64,000 nucleotides of DNA from Malurus cyaneus samueli (GCA_009741485.1 CM019220.1:24022646-24086645), one strand, 5' to 3'. Shown: positions 32,991-45,850, counted from the first letter of the stretch. Notes: generated from the sequence alone by a model not told the origin. Numbers and translations: made by a program.

Positions 32991-34383
32991 TTTCTGGTGT
33001 TTCCAGACATTAACACAACCCAATCCAACACACTATGCTCGGGCCTGGCTGGTTTTTTTTAAATCCACATCAGACACCCAGAATCCACTGGCATCTAATT
33101 GAAATTGTTGGCAGATCCCTGGCAGGCTGCACATCCCCCCGTGAAACTGCTCCATTTGAATTATCCATGGACAGTTTGAATCCACGGATAATTAAATGCA
33201 CTGTACGTAATTAATTTGTAATTGAAATTTTATTCTCTTTGCTGCAATCCCACGATTTGTTGGAGCTGCCAGCAGATGGCCCCTTAACCCTTCTAATACC
33301 ACACTGAGCTTTGCTCTTCAGGAAAATCATTATGGGGAAAAAAACCCCTCAAAACCCAACCTCATCCTGCTGTCAACAGCCATCAAAGATCAAACTTTTC
33401 AAACCGGAAAACCAGAGTTGAATAGTTAAATTGTTACACTTCAAAATGCAGAAATTCAATTCTTGCCCTGCACATGTGCACAAGGCTCCTCCAAACTTAA
33501 AGGATCTGATGGATTTTTTTTTTTTTAAAGGCCCAAGATTTTCTGGATGCTCAAGTTATTGCTGAAAACTGCTCTGTGCTGTGTGGTTTATTGAAATTTC
33601 AAAAAGACTTCACTGAAAGTTGTGATTAGACCTTACCCATGGGATAAGGTAAATATTCCAGTGCTACAGTGATAAGGCCACTGTGTTCTGGTTTGTGAGG
33701 CAGAAAATGACTTGCAACAGAAATTTAATTTTAAAATTAAGTTGTGTTAGGGTAGCACAAGTTAAAGATGATTTCTCACAGAAATAAGTGTATTTGAGCA
33801 CTGGGGGTATTGAACACTGCAAGGGTCTAAGGATTCCCTGAGCTGCACCAAGAGAAAAGAATTGTTGTGGGTGCAGGAGGGACTTTACTGTTCCCATGGA
33901 ATTTCATGGAAATTTCCCCAATTTCATGGAAAGAGTCATGGAAGAGTCTCGTGTGGCCTGGAAATGCTAAACACACAGAGAATTCTGTCAGTGCACCAGG
34001 GCAAATTGTACCTGGCTCTTCAACCTGCCAGAAAAATGGTCTGAAGAGACAATACAGCAATGGTTATGAACAAAAGAACATGAATCAGGGGGAAAAAATA
34101 GAAATAATGGCAGAATTCAAAATTCTGTTGCCTCTAAATGCTGGGGTCATATAATTTAATCTTAAATTAACTCCATCACATCCTTTTTGGTGCAATACTC
34201 GTACAGTCACCTCTGGGTAAACCCAGAGAGCCAGAGAAGAGTCCCCTGGGTGCTGAAATATCTCTTTGATTTTAATCAAAGCCCCAGCCCTGCACACACC
34301 GAGCTGCTGACACTCACACACAACTTCCCTGCTGGCATTTCCTCCTGGCCACCTCTATCCCACACTTTTAGTCTGGTCAGGGG

Positions 34384-34800
34384 TGCACTTGATGCCTTAG
34401 GATTTTATCTTCTCTATTTCCATGTCTCTGTATCCCTGTGATTCCTCAGTGTTTAACTCCAGACTCCACAGACAGTGCTGAGCTCCTGCTCTCCCATTTC
34501 TACACAAAACAATTCCTCTGCAGCCCCAAACTCAAGGACACCTCCCTGTGCCAGGCCCCAAGAGATGGAAACAACAGAGAATTGGGGGAGCCAAGTTGGA
34601 GTGAATGACTGCATTGGCTGCAGCTGCAATTGGAGGATTCAGCCCCGATGTGCAAATGGACAAAAGTGAGAAAGGGTGAAAAACCCGTGAGCCATTGTCC
34701 ACTGTGGGTGTGGGACTGCCCTGAATGCACCTGAAGGTCCTGCAATAAATAAAACTGATTTTTATTATCTCAATTCTATCCAGCCTCTGTTTTAGGGAGC
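34384..34800 (+). mobile_element. R1 repeat (LTR-like), copy 3
   Basis: Most complete plus-strand copy, TGATGCCTTAGGATTTTATC to CTCTGTTTTAGGGAGC, with AATAAATAAAACTG near 34744. Same family as 10689-11094 and 18765-19157. Inserted in an IQCA1 intron in antisense to the gene. No coding sequence attached. Confidence 0.85.
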
Positions 34801-36519
34801 CGGATTTTATTTTGATTTTTGGGGATTTCTGGTTAGTGCTTCTCTGTTGGAGACAGATCTGTCCTCTGCCCGACCTGACAGGATTTGCTGTGTCTTTATG
34901 GACAACTCAAGTGCTCAGGCTTGGTGTTTGCAGCTTTTTTCAATACTTTTCCTACTCCATATCAATCTCCCTCACATCTCCTCTGAACAGGCAGATTGAA
35001 ACGTTGGTATTTTCCTGCTCTGGTATGAGAAGTCATTTCCTCCCAGTGCCATTAAAATGCCTGCCTGGAGTAACACTAAAACCTCTCTTGGATCAGGGCT
35101 GCTGTGTCTCCTGCAAACCTCCTCCCTGAAAAAGGGAGTGGGGGAAGAAAAAGAATTTGGCTTTTGCATCTGAAACAAATTAAAGTTTCATTTTCCCCCC
35201 AATCCTATTCACTTGTTTAGGGCGTCTCCCACGAATCAACTGCCAGCAGCCAACACTCAGCAATGGAAGGAAAGTTTCCTAATGGTCATTTTATGCTCTC
35301 CAGAGTTTCCTTTCATTACAGAAACCCTTTTGTTTGCACTCGGGATAGGTAATCAAAAGTGTGAGGTGGCTTCACCTTTATCACAGAGCGCCATTAATCG
35401 TGATTTCCAGAATCCTGGTGTTTAACAGGGGCTCCTGAGATAAGAGGGACAGAACTGTCACATTTCCTGTCATTCACTCACAGCTCACAGTGGCAGCTTT
35501 GTGTTTTGCTGGGCATAAAGGCATTTTTGGGAAGCTGGACAACAGCCACAGCTGGTCTTTCCAAAAAACATCTGCTTTAGGGAGATGTGGGGGATTTTCA
35601 GTGATCTCTGCACACAGGGTATTGTGGTGGATCAGACAAGACTGGGAGCTGGGAATATGAAATATTAAAGACACCAAGCACTTCCATGGCTTGTGTGCCA
35701 CATGTACCACTGCCTAGTGCAGTCTTAAATAATCCAAATCTATTTATACCAGGCTTTTTGTGCCATGGAGAAAATTAAACTTTTTTTCCACCACTGTTAA
35801 ACTTTCTCTTATCAAGGAATTACTTTTGAACGTGTGCTGCCCCTGTGTTTCCTTCAGCAGTAAATTCCTGCAAATCAGGATATGGGAGATTCCTCATTCT
35901 TTCATTCCTTGTCAATCCTTTTCCTTAATACATAAACAGTTGTCCTCATTTCTACTCGTGCCCATTTCTCCTTGTCCCATTGCTGGGCACCTCTGAGCAA
36001 GGTCTGACTCTGTTTTCTGTATTATCCCATGAAGCCCCTGAAAATTAAATTAAACTCCCTCTCACTCCAGCTTTGGTTTAGCCTGTCACAACTGGATTTG
36101 TGCAGATTTTTGTCACCCTACAGCTCCCTTATCCCCCTGGCTGTCCCCTGGACCTGCTTGGCAATGCCTGTGTTTACCAGGGCACCCAATACCGGTCACA
36201 GTGGCCAGTTGTGGCTTCATAATTGTCAGCTAACAGGGAATAATTAATTATTTTAATTGCTGTACTCTGGTTGCTACGGGCTAGAATTTGACTGAATCAG
36301 TGCTCCATGGATTTGAGAACCAGAGAGAGGGGAAATGAGGCACATTTGGTGATGTCTCCTGTAAGAGTGGAGTGGAGAAATAATCTCGGGCTGCTCTCCA
36401 TGATTTTGAGGGAGGGGGTGGGAGAGTGTTTGCATTTGGTTTTGAGTCACGTGGAAAAATAATGGAAGGGTCTGTGTGTGCCTGTGGCACACAGGACGTG
36501 ATGTGTGTACATAATTGCA

Positions 36520-36835
36520 TCATATATAAAAATATAGAATGCAATTATAAATTATAAATTATATTATAAAATTATGGAATTATTAATTAGAATGAATTAT
36601 GGAACATATAATTATAAAATTATAAAAATATATAAGCAATATATTCTGAAATTATATATATATATAATAAAAATAATATATTCTGAATATTATATTACAA
36701 ATAATATAACATACTATAAAATATAATATAATTACCATAATACAATAAAACAAATATAATATACTATAATATAATTAATGTAATGTAATGTAATGTAATA
36801 TATATTAATATATATATTATATACCATATACATCA
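36520..36835. repeat. AT-rich tract with TATA and TAATG repeats
   Basis: About 300 bp of ATAATATA-type sequence, including five TGTAA units near 36778-36800 and several TATATATA runs. Confidence 0.92.
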
Positions 36836-37659
36836 GTGTGCATAGATACATGTTTTATGCAGGCTCCTCCTATTGTAGAGATGATTTATATGCAAATAAA
36901 CAAAAATCCCCTTGCTATCTTCAGCTGGAACATTTTCCAGGAGGAAAAAGGCTGTCCTGGTTTCTCCTCCGGGGATGGCTTTACTCTCCACTGTGGAATG
37001 TGGCTTTTCTGGGGATGGAGGCACCTGTCACAAGAAGCTGCTGTAAGGCTGGACTACATAAAATGCAGCTGATAAATCCCCAGCAAAGCCAATTTCAGTA
37101 GACTGCTGGCACTGGAAAAATACTATGTTTGGCTTTTCCTACCTTTTTTTTTTTTTGTCTGGAAATGTTCTCCAGCTCCCATCCAGAGCAGAAATGCTTA
37201 GGACTTAGAATGTGGAAGAAATCCTGCCAGGATAGTGTCTTTTTCATTTTTTTTTTCTTGAGGAGGGTTTGGACTATGTTTTTCACAGTTCATATGCCTG
37301 CTTTTATTTCCAGACTTCTCCTACATTCCTGTTCCTGTAATCCTGAACCAGGATTCCTTCTTTTGAAGAGCTTGCTGAGAGGTAAACAGGGAGCAATACA
37401 GGGGAGAGAGCTCTTGTCCAGCAACAGTCCCGGAGAGGAAATTTCTGGCCACCCCCAGCCCAGGATTTGATTAAATGCTGCATGGCAAGCATTCCTGGCC
37501 AATGTGCACATAAACAGAGAGCAGGATTTGCTTTATCTGGGCTGCTTTTTGCATTCAAGGTAACACAAAGCTCCCGTAAATGTCCATGTGAAAAATGCGG
37601 CTGCTCCCAGCGGTGTCTCCAGGGGCAGTAAATCCTCTGCTGAGGTGCTCACAGTGGTT

Positions 37660-37826
37660 TCACAGGACCACTGTGGCTGGAAAAGACCTCTAAGATCAAC
37701 CTTTGACTTCTCACCACCTTTCCACCAGAGCAGAGCACTGAGTGCCAGGTTCAGGTGTCCCTTGGACACCTCCAGGGATAATGGGGTGGCCCTTCCCATG
37801 CAGAAATCCTTCCTGATGTTTTGATG
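37660..37826 (-). mobile_element. CR1 LINE fragment
   Basis: The plus strand GGCTGGAAAAGACCTCTAAG, ATCAACCTTTGAC, then CCTTGGACACCTCCAGGGAT and CAGAAATCCTTCCTGATG is a reverse-complement CR1 3' region. It ends about 115 bp from the IQCA1 Walker A exon. Confidence 0.88.
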
Positions 37827-37942
37827 GCAGAGACGGAATTTCATGTTTGCCCAAAGTGTGCGTGTTCCTCATGATGGATAAACAACAAATTCAATTCCCT
37901 GTTTGTCCCACAAAAGAACCGGAATTCCCCAAGCCACTGTAC

Positions 37943-38145
37943 CTTGAGAACCATGTGAAGCAGCAGCACCAGGCCCTTCTTGCCTGGAGGATGCTTCCCA
38001 ATGATGTTGGAAGGGGTGATGTTGAAGAGGTTGGCTCCCGTTTCTGTGCAGATGGCGTGCAGCAGCATTTTCTTTCCAACACCGGCAGGTCCCGCCAGCA
38101 GCAGGGATTTCACCAAAGGACCCTTCTCACGGACGGTTTGGGAAC
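37943..38145 (-). CDS. IQCA1: IQCA1 exon: Walker A of AAA domain
   Basis: 203 bp, acceptor TTTTTACAG|GT, donor CTCAAG|GTACAG. Encodes [39 protein letters not shown] and [29 protein letters not shown]. The nucleotide-binding P-loop is GPAGVGKK, with Lys in place of the usual Ser/Thr after GK, as in mammalian IQCA1 (GPSGVGKK). TETGANLFN is the strand after it. [12 protein letters not shown] has one residue more than the mammalian form (GKYPGKxGL). Phases match both neighbours. Confidence 0.96.
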
Positions 38146-40791
38146 CTGTAAAAAGTCATAAGGCACTATTATTGCTTTCATTTAAATCTGCCATAAAGGT
38201 AATGGGATGATTCCTCCTTTTTTATTCACCATAAATTATTGATAACCTGAATTAATCGTTTCCTTACTACTTGAGTTCAGTTCTGTATAACCAGAGCCGT
38301 GAGCCCAGCAGGTTTAACATCCCTGTTTGGAGAAGGACTCATCACATTTATTTGTGTCTTCTGATGGGAAAACTTCAGTTTTAAACCTATGTGAGCTAAA
38401 AAAATGATATTGAGGTCAGAGCAAATGTGATGCCAGGGTTGCTGTGCCTGCAGCAATGAGCGTTCAGCATTTCAAACTCTGTGTCTCCGTGGCTGCTCCA
38501 GGTAAACTCATCCTGAGCTGTGGGAAATGTGATCCATCACATTGGATGAATCCATCACATTGGAGAGCCCAGCACTGGGAAAACACGGGTGCAGGCAGAT
38601 TTAGGTGGTGGGCAATGATGGAATTTGTCTCCCCTGCAGATTTAGGTGGTGGATAATGATGGAATTTGTCTCCCCTGCAGCTGTCACCACATGAACTGTG
38701 GACAGGTGAACCTGCAGAGGTGGAAACAGCAGGAAATGTCAAATGCTTTATCCATGCCCACTGGGAGTCATGTAACATCTTTGGATGTCTAAAGGTGTCA
38801 GTAGTGGTGGTGGTTACAAACATTTGAAAATCTGAGTGAGCATCCTCTGCATCTCGAGGTCTCTGAGACTGGTGTCCATCATCAGCCTGTGAGGGGGAAA
38901 CTGTCCCCAAATCTGATGGTGGCTCAGCCTGGAAAACCCCTCTGGGTTAAGGGGGACTGCTGACATTCAAAACAAATCCAGTCAGGGTGGCTGTTTGGGT
39001 TTAACATCCCAAATAAACAGCAGGAACAGAGCCCAGAGATGAATGCCATTATTGCAGCACGGTGCAGGGTGCAGGGTGCAGGAAGTTGTCAGCCACCCAG
39101 GCTTTATTAATATTTGCTCATTCCATACCAATCCATTACCATTCTACCAAGATTTATTAGCAGGGGAGCAGCAGACTCCTCTGGGTTAGAGATGAAGGAT
39201 CACTTCCACCATTCTTTCTCCTTTCAGCTGCTCGTAATTTTCTCAACGCCATTTCAGCTGGGGCTTTCCTTGCCATCAGGTGACTATTTTGAGAAAAACT
39301 TTCACTTCTGTGATACACAATTATCTCCTGATGAACCGGTGTGGAGACCAATTAAGTGAAATGTCATCTGTAACACATCACCCTGAAGGTGAAACCAGTA
39401 CCTGTTTTTTTGGCTCATGTAATGTCTTTTGTTACTCAAAGGCATTTTTCAAACTGCTCTTGCAAGTACCTTTTGTTTGTTTAACCAGCCCAGGGTCTCC
39501 TCTCCCTGGATTTTTTGCCAATTGTATAAATGGCAGAAAATTTATGGGTTCCCTTGATTAAGGACTGTCTCAGACCTTGATTTCCCTAGATTAGGTGGTG
39601 TTAAAACACAGCTTTGGAGGAGTTATGGGTTATGTGAAATACATTGTGCAGACAGGGAGAACTGCTGAGCTCTCTCAGCTGATTGCAGTCAAACCTTGGT
39701 TTTGGCTCGCCCCAAACCAGCTGGGGGTGTTCCAGGTGGGAAGAACCCCATCCAGGTTGGAAGGAGGGAAAAGCAGAAGTTCTGTGTCTGCTTTCCTCTG
39801 TTTTCCAGGATGGGAGGAAGGGAGATGTTGGGGATTTTGTTCTTTAAAGGGGGTGAGCAGTGACTGTTGGCAATTGATATATGGATTTTGTTTTGGGTTT
39901 TTTTTGTATGTAAAGTTGTTTATTGTAAAGAAGTTTTGTATTTTATAAGATTTTAAATAATTAATAATCAGTTTTTATCTGTATATATTGTATAGAATGG
40001 ATAAAGTTTGTTCTTTTTCTCATTCCTTCTCTGTCCTTTTCTCACAGTTTTCAGTTCCCTGTGAATTGATTTTTCTGAATTTAATTGTAACAAGTTTTTC
40101 AGAGTTTTTCTGTTCACCAAAGCAAACAGATCTTTGCATTCCCACAAGTGACACAGCCTGGGGGAGGATGTGCCTGGTTAAAATCTTCCCCAGATCCAAT
40201 CAGCAATGGAAAAAAGGATGCAGGTGAAGGATTGAAGCTGAAAAACCCAATCAGGAGTGGAAAGGGATGCAAAGGAGGTTTTGAGTAAAGGCCCCCCAAG
40301 ACAGGCACTTCTTGAAATCACTGCAGTTTGGCATAATGCCATCTCCAAGTAAAATATGGGATGAATTTTACATTAAAATCAAACAACCTGACCCAGCAAA
40401 GCCTTGCTATTGCCTGAACCTGGCATGAAACCTGCGAGGGCATTTCCAAGCGTACTCTGCAAGGGACAAAACACATCCAGACTCATTCCTTAAATGATTG
40501 CAGCTCTGAGTAACATTAGCCAGCTTGTAAAAAGTAAATTGCAACCTTAGCCCTCCTCTAACTTGATGAATTGTGACCACTGGAGCTTGTTTCAGGGATT
40601 ATCTTCCCCGAGTGCTTTCCCTTTACTCAAACAGGGATGGGATGAGGAGGCAACAGCCAAGCGTGGCACAATCCTGGCTCCACTCTTCAAATAATCCAGC
40701 CTTCTGGAAAACAATTAGACTGAAAAAGCCTTCAGATGATGGCTGGAGCCAGTAAAAATGCCACGCTGTGCCCTCTGGGAATCGCTCTTAC
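38146..40791 (-). other. IQCA1: IQCA1 intron
   Basis: 2.6-kb GT-AG intron. It contains a 41-bp unit present twice in tandem (38595-38676) and a short GGTGCAG repeat (39061-39081). No gene or transposon recognised otherwise. Confidence 0.85.
38595..38676 (+). repeat. 41-bp tandem duplication
   Basis: Two copies starting GCAGATTTAGGTGGTGG and ending GAATTTGTCTCCCCT, differing at one or two positions. Confidence 0.95.
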
Positions 40792-40899
40792 CCAAGGGCA
40801 GGATCCCGTAGAGCGTCACGAGCTGTCGGACGTCTGGGATGGAGGGCGTGGGCTGGACAGGGACCTCCCGTGGGATTTTCTTCAGGCAGTCGGAGTAGC
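40792..40899 (-). CDS. IQCA1: IQCA1 exon: LYGILPLG region before the AAA domain
   Basis: 108 bp, acceptor CCCACAG|GC, donor CTTGG|GTAAGA, phase 1 at both ends. Encodes GYSDCLKKIPREVPVQPTPS and IPDVRQLVTLYGILPLG. PSxxDVRQLxxLYGILPLG is a hallmark of IQCA1 just ahead of the P-loop exon. The split glycine codon (G|GC) is completed by the exon at 43365. Confidence 0.95.
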
Positions 40900-42360
40900 C
40901 TGTGGGGAGGAAGCAGGAGCTCAATAAATGTGGCATTGTTGTCATAAAAAGCAGAATTCAGGGACTGAGGAGCTGCCATGGAATGGGGATGAAGCACCCT
41001 CAGCAAATCCGGGGATGAGGGGGCCCGAGCTGGGCAATATTCTGCTGGAATTTGGCCCCGAGAAAGGTGAAGTGCAAAGGAAAATTGAAGCAGAATGGGC
41101 TGAGGATTTTCCCTTCCAGGCTGTGGAAGTTGTTCAGCAGAGAGAGCGGCCGGTCTCGAGTAACCTTTGAAAGAAACTTTGTGGAGAAGAATCATTAGCA
41201 GCACTGTAAATCACGCTGCTGGCAAAGGATTCCCGGATTTGGGAGTTCGCAGGGCTCAAATCCCAGTGAACCGTGTGCTCTCAGAAGGATTTCAAAAAGG
41301 GGGAAAAGCTGTTTTAACAAGCTTTTCCCTGGCTGGCTCCCATCTCAGCTCCTCGCTGTGTCACCTCGTTTGGTGGGGCTCTCTGCTTTGCAGTTCACCG
41401 CTTTTTCTCATCCCCCTTTTGTTCAAAAAACCTCCACAAAACAACCCAAGAAAACGAAAAAAAACCCTGATGGTGAGCTGAAACGATTCAATCCTGCCTT
41501 GGCTCTGGTTTCAGAGCTATAATCACATTGCTTGCCCTGTCAAAGTCCATCTCCAAGATGTGCTGGAGAACAAAGATGCAGGAGGATGGGCCACAAGCAG
41601 GAAAACCACTTGTGATGTAGTCAGTGATTATTTTGAGCATGAATTACATGCCATTATGGTGATTATTATTGGAAAATAATAATAATATATTATGTTTTAC
41701 TGGAGATGATAAGGGAGAGGGCAAGAGGCCTCTGGAGTAGAGGTAAATAATCAGTGGTTAAAAGCAAAAGTGGAGCTGTAATTTGGGGGCAAAAAGGCAG
41801 CCAAGCCTGGGTGCAACCATCCCCTCCCCTCTGAAGAATAAAATTCATTTCAGGTTTTATCTTTTATTTAAGGAGAAATCAAAAGAACGGGATAGGAATT
41901 AATCTTCACAGATTTAATTAGAAGGCATCAAAGGGTTTAATTGCAACCGCCCATAAATCACAGTGGATATTCTCTGACTAATTTAGATAAGGTCACCAAG
42001 AAAATTAGTTCAGTGATGTCAGTTTGTCATCGAGGGGGGACATTTCAGTGGCTGGGTAGCACAGCTCCACTCTTTGTCCTTTTCCCAGGAATTGCTAGTG
42101 ACCTTCCTTAGGCTTCAGCCTTCTTCTTTGACTCTGTCCTTGGACCCTTCAAGAGAGTTATCCTGGATTTAAAAAAAAATTTTTGGAGATGTGGTGTTTT
42201 AAAAGCATTTGTGGTGGGGGAATGTTTGTGACCTTGGATGGGTTTGGAGAACAAAGGAAGAATAAAAATAATCCTTTACTTCGCGGTCTTTAATGAACAT
42301 TAAATGGATGGGACACTCTTTAATTTGGAGAATTAACAATTTAATTCTCAGAATTCACAT

Positions 42361-42471
42361 CTTGCCAATGCTTGACAAAGGGCGCCTTAAAGGATGTTCT
42401 GGTTCCACCTCAGAGTGGTTATGACATCCAAAACCATTCCAGGCTTCCCTGTGTTGGTGCCTGGAGTTAAA
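42361..42471 (+). repeat. Diverged dispersed repeat, member 1
   Basis: CTTGCCAATG, AAGGATGTTCTGG, CACCTCAGAGTGGT, TGACATCCA, GGAGTTAAA in order; partner at 43065-43170, same strand, about 80-85 per cent alike by eye. Probably two fragments of an old unidentified element. Confidence 0.75.
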
Positions 42472-43064
42472 CACCATTTTAAATTTTCTGAATTAACAGT
42501 TCTTTAGAGAGATGGGCAGAGATTCTGGAGGCTGAGCTGGTGTTTCTGAGAGTTTATATAAACATTTGGAGGTGAGAGAAGAGAATCTGGCTTTTCTGTC
42601 TGGATTTGTACCATCAGCCCGTGGCACTGCTGTTTCTGGATGGCTGCAAATTCAAACCACGGTCTTTGAAATTACTGAATCTTGGGGTTTTTTTTTGCTG
42701 TTAAACTGCTGTGATTTCACTGTGTTGAACTCACTGTTTGTTGAGTTGGGGTCAGACCCCTCTGCAGCCTGAAAATGTGGGTTTGGGGGTTTTTTATCCT
42801 TCTTTTCTGTACAGAGCATAGATAAGCAGGTCTGGCTGCAGTTGCAGGTAACAGAAACCAGACAAGAGGGGTGGGAAATGCAGAACTGGGTAGAGACATC
42901 TCTTACTCAAAATAAGGGCCAGACATGGCTCAGAGCACTCATGGGCAGTCAGAGAGGTGCAGGGAAGGGGGGGGACTCTTCTCTGCTTCGTGAACAAAAG
43001 CCAAAGTACAATTTTTGAAATATTCTCCAGGATTGTGAGCCCTGCTCTGTTAGATTTGCCCTGT

Positions 43065-43170
43065 CTTGCCAGTACCTAAGGGTTCCTTGAAGGATGTTCT
43101 GGCTGCACCTCAGGGTGGTGGTGACATCCAGAACCCTTCCAGCTCCCAGGTGTGGGTGTCTGGAGTTAAA
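43065..43170 (+). repeat. Diverged dispersed repeat, member 2
   Basis: CTTGCCAGTA, GAAGGATGTTCTGG, CACCTCAGGGTGGT, TGACATCCAGA, TGGAGTTAAA; partner of 42361-42471. Confidence 0.75.
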
Positions 43171-43364
43171 GAGCAGCTCTGCAAAGAGAGCTGGGCTCCG
43201 CAGCAGAAGTGAAAGGCTCTGAGCACAGACTTGATTTGCATAGCTGGCTCAAGATATTCAAAACCCTGAAAGTGCACCTACTCTTGAGCTCAGTCTGGAC
43301 TGGAAATAGGGCTCAGGTTTGCTCAGATCAAACACTTTTACACAAAATATGAAGGCTACTTTAC

Positions 43365-43447
43365 CAATGAAGTCGGAGAGATTCACGTTCCTGACTTTGA
43401 TGAGCAATCCATCTTCTGCCAGCTGCTGGTACAGGTCATCAACGGTC
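43365..43447 (-). CDS. IQCA1: IQCA1 exon: DLYQQL region
   Basis: 83 bp, acceptor CCCTGTAG|G, donor TTCATTG|GTAAAG. Encodes (R)TVDDLYQQLAEDGLLIKVRN and VNLSDFIG, matching the R-S-L-D-S-L-Y-E-E-L ... L-S-E-Y-I-G block of mammalian IQCA1. The first base completes an arginine codon begun by the exon at 45851 (AG|G), and the last G starts the glycine finished at 40899. Confidence 0.94.
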
Positions 43448-45850
43448 CTACAGGGAAGAGAAATCGCTCAGAAATCGGCAGGAAAAGCTCAGGCCTCTCC
43501 TAACTGAGCCAGCCTGAGAGTTATTTGTGAATGCACTTTGTGGCTCAGGGGGGAAGGTGATCAGTGCCACCAATGTGAAATCAATAAGCAGAGGTTCCTG
43601 TGCTGTGGTGAGGAGTCTCTTTCCCTCCCTCTCCTGCTGACTCCATTTACCCATTTCCAGGTGATGCCAGATCAGTTATGACTTGGGCAATGGTCTCCTT
43701 CATTAATATCAATTACTGGGAAATTATTTTTAAATTACACAATAATGGCAATCCTAACACTACTGCACCTATTCACTTAGCTCTCCAATTAGTACTAATT
43801 CATTAATTCTTCTTGGAATTTATTGTGTTGGCAGTAGACAGCCTCATCTCCCTGGGAACACGCTGGGAATGCCTTGATCATATTCACACCTGCAGTGGTG
43901 TGGTCATGCTGGAACAGGGGGATTGGGGCAAAATTTACAGTGGAAGTGTTTTCCCATCCCTGGAAGTGTCCAAGGCCAGGCTGAACGAGGCTTGGAGCAC
44001 CCTGGGATAGTGGAAGGTGTCCCTGCCTATGGTAGGGGATGGGATTTAATGGGATTTAGAGTCCCTTCCAACCCAAACCCTTCAGGAGTTCTGTAAAATG
44101 GGCAAAACATCCCCAGCGGAGGTTTCTCCCTGTCTCCATCAGTGGCTGAAAATAGCCCTCAATAACAGAGGAGTGAACACATTTACATTTGCCTGTGGTT
44201 TTCCATCGCTGTGGATGCTCTCCATGCTCTTTTTGGAATTCTAAGTATTGATTTCAACAGCACTTTTGGCACTTGGTTCTATAGATTGACACCGCTTCAA
44301 GGATGACATAAACTGAATAAATCTGTTGGAAATTCCCAGTGTACTAACAGCATAAACAAAATGATTTTAATATTTTTAAATCTTTCCCTGTTGTGCACAC
44401 TTTTCACATTCTTTCCCCTCAATTATTCTGCTTTTCTCACCTACCTTAATTGGGATGTCCTGGACTACAATAAATATATTTAATAGTTCCCCTCAGCTTC
44501 TTAATAAACCTCCAGGTATCATTTGAGGTCTGCAGCCTTTTTTTTCCATCTCAGCTGAGGAGTTTTATGTTTATGCAGCCTTAGTGGCACAATTAACATC
44601 GGAGTAGCAATAAGCAAATCCAAAATTTAATGCACCTTCAACGAGGTTGATTTTGCTGCTCTACCTTCTGCTTTCATCCTCAGTGGTTTTATGCTGGGAA
44701 TGCATCATAAAACAGGATGAACCTGGGAGCTCTGGTGGGAGCAGGATTTCTACTTTCCCAGATTTATTATTTTTGTTGTGCAAATTAAATGATGCACGCC
44801 CTGAGTGTCCCCTGAGGAAGTGTGATGTGACCAGGCTTTGTTGACCGAAGCACCCCGTGCCCTCTCCACCAGGAAAAATGGAGATGAATCTGAATTATTC
44901 ACTCTTCTCTGGGTTATTTCTAAAACGCTCAGCAGGGAACAGCAGAGCAAAATGCCAGATAAAAAATCAGCTGCTAAAAAGCTCATGTTTTCAGCTGGCT
45001 GCACGTGAAGTTTATATATAAAGAAGCAGGTATTAGTTTTAAAAGCAGGGAATTTATGCATCTTTATTGGACTTTGGCACTGTTCTTTAGAGAGCTCCTG
45101 CTCTGTTATAGTCCATGAGACATGGATTTTAAATATTTGCTTGGAAGGGATTTTTAAAATGTTTTAAAGCAGATTAAACAGGGCTGATTGTGTGGTGCCA
45201 GCACCCAAATGGAGTCCAGGTCTTGCTGCTGTTGCACAAATTGTGGGGTTTGTGGGGTGAATCCCACGGGTGTGTTTGTCACTGGGCTGTTCTCCAGCCC
45301 TGCTCCTGGATCAGCTGGTCTCTGTGCTGATAGCTTTGTGCAGGTGTCTGCTGTGTGCACAGGTGGAAAATGGCTGGATGATCAGGGAAAACATCACAAA
45401 CTCATGGAAAATACCGGATCAGAGGAAGAAAATCCTCCCAATAAAATAAGGGCGCTTCAAAGAGCAAGGGCACACAAGAAATGGCCAAGAAATGGATCCC
45501 TCAGCCTGATTTATGACATGGACACCACAGCTCAGCCATGAAGGGGGATTTAGAGACATCTGCAGCCTCTCCTGTCAGGCTCCACCTGGGATGGAAAATC
45601 TGAGAGTCAACAGGCAGCCAGGTGCTTCTGCACCTGCACAGAGGGGGGAAGAGGCCCCCAGGGCCAATATCCTGCTGAAATGCTGCCTGTGCTCAGCTCT
45701 GCAAACTGGAATGGACCCACCTGCAGGGGATGGAACTGCTCCTGGAGCTGTGTGGGAGCAGAATGAGAATTTAAATTCGTGTTTGTTGATGAAGATGAGG
45801 GAAACCGAGGTTGATGTTGGAGGTCTGATGCAGAGAGCTTCTCTCTTTAC
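43448..45850 (-). other. IQCA1: IQCA1 intron
   Basis: 2.4-kb GT-AG intron with a CR1 tail at 43945-44086. Otherwise ordinary sequence. Plus-strand open frames at 45188-45541 and 45513-45962 have no known similarity and are regarded as chance. Confidence 0.85.
43945..44086 (+). mobile_element. CR1 LINE 3'-end fragment
   Basis: Sense CR1 tail: CCCATCCCTGGAAGTGTCCA, AGGCCAGGCTGAACGAGGCT, TGGAGCACCCTGGGATAGTG, then GTCCCTTCCAACCCAAACCC. Confidence 0.95.

Larger units (their letters stand above)
31995..37942 (-). other. IQCA1: IQCA1 intron (5.9 kb)
   Basis: GT-AG intron holding a five-unit 17-bp repeat (32607-32691), a GGAAA array in an inverted repeat (32788-32911), CR1 tails (32918-32990 and 37660-37826), an R1 LTR-like repeat (34384-34800) and an AT-rich tract (36520-36835). 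The stretches 33000-34380, 34800-36500 and 36840-37650 show no gene or clear repeat. Confidence 0.85.
40900..43364 (-). other. IQCA1: IQCA1 intron
   Basis: 2.5-kb GT-AG intron. It holds one member of a diverged ~110-bp dispersed pair (42361-42471, partner 43065-43170). No gene seen. AT-rich, repeat-free sequence at 41860-42010 might be noncoding conserved DNA (weak impression). Confidence 0.85.

Noticed and set aside
32645..33023. Repetitive KERKG and SFPFL open frames on both strands
   Set aside because: They are produced by the GGAAA array, whose 5-bp unit gives every frame a repeating peptide; no start, splice or homology support.
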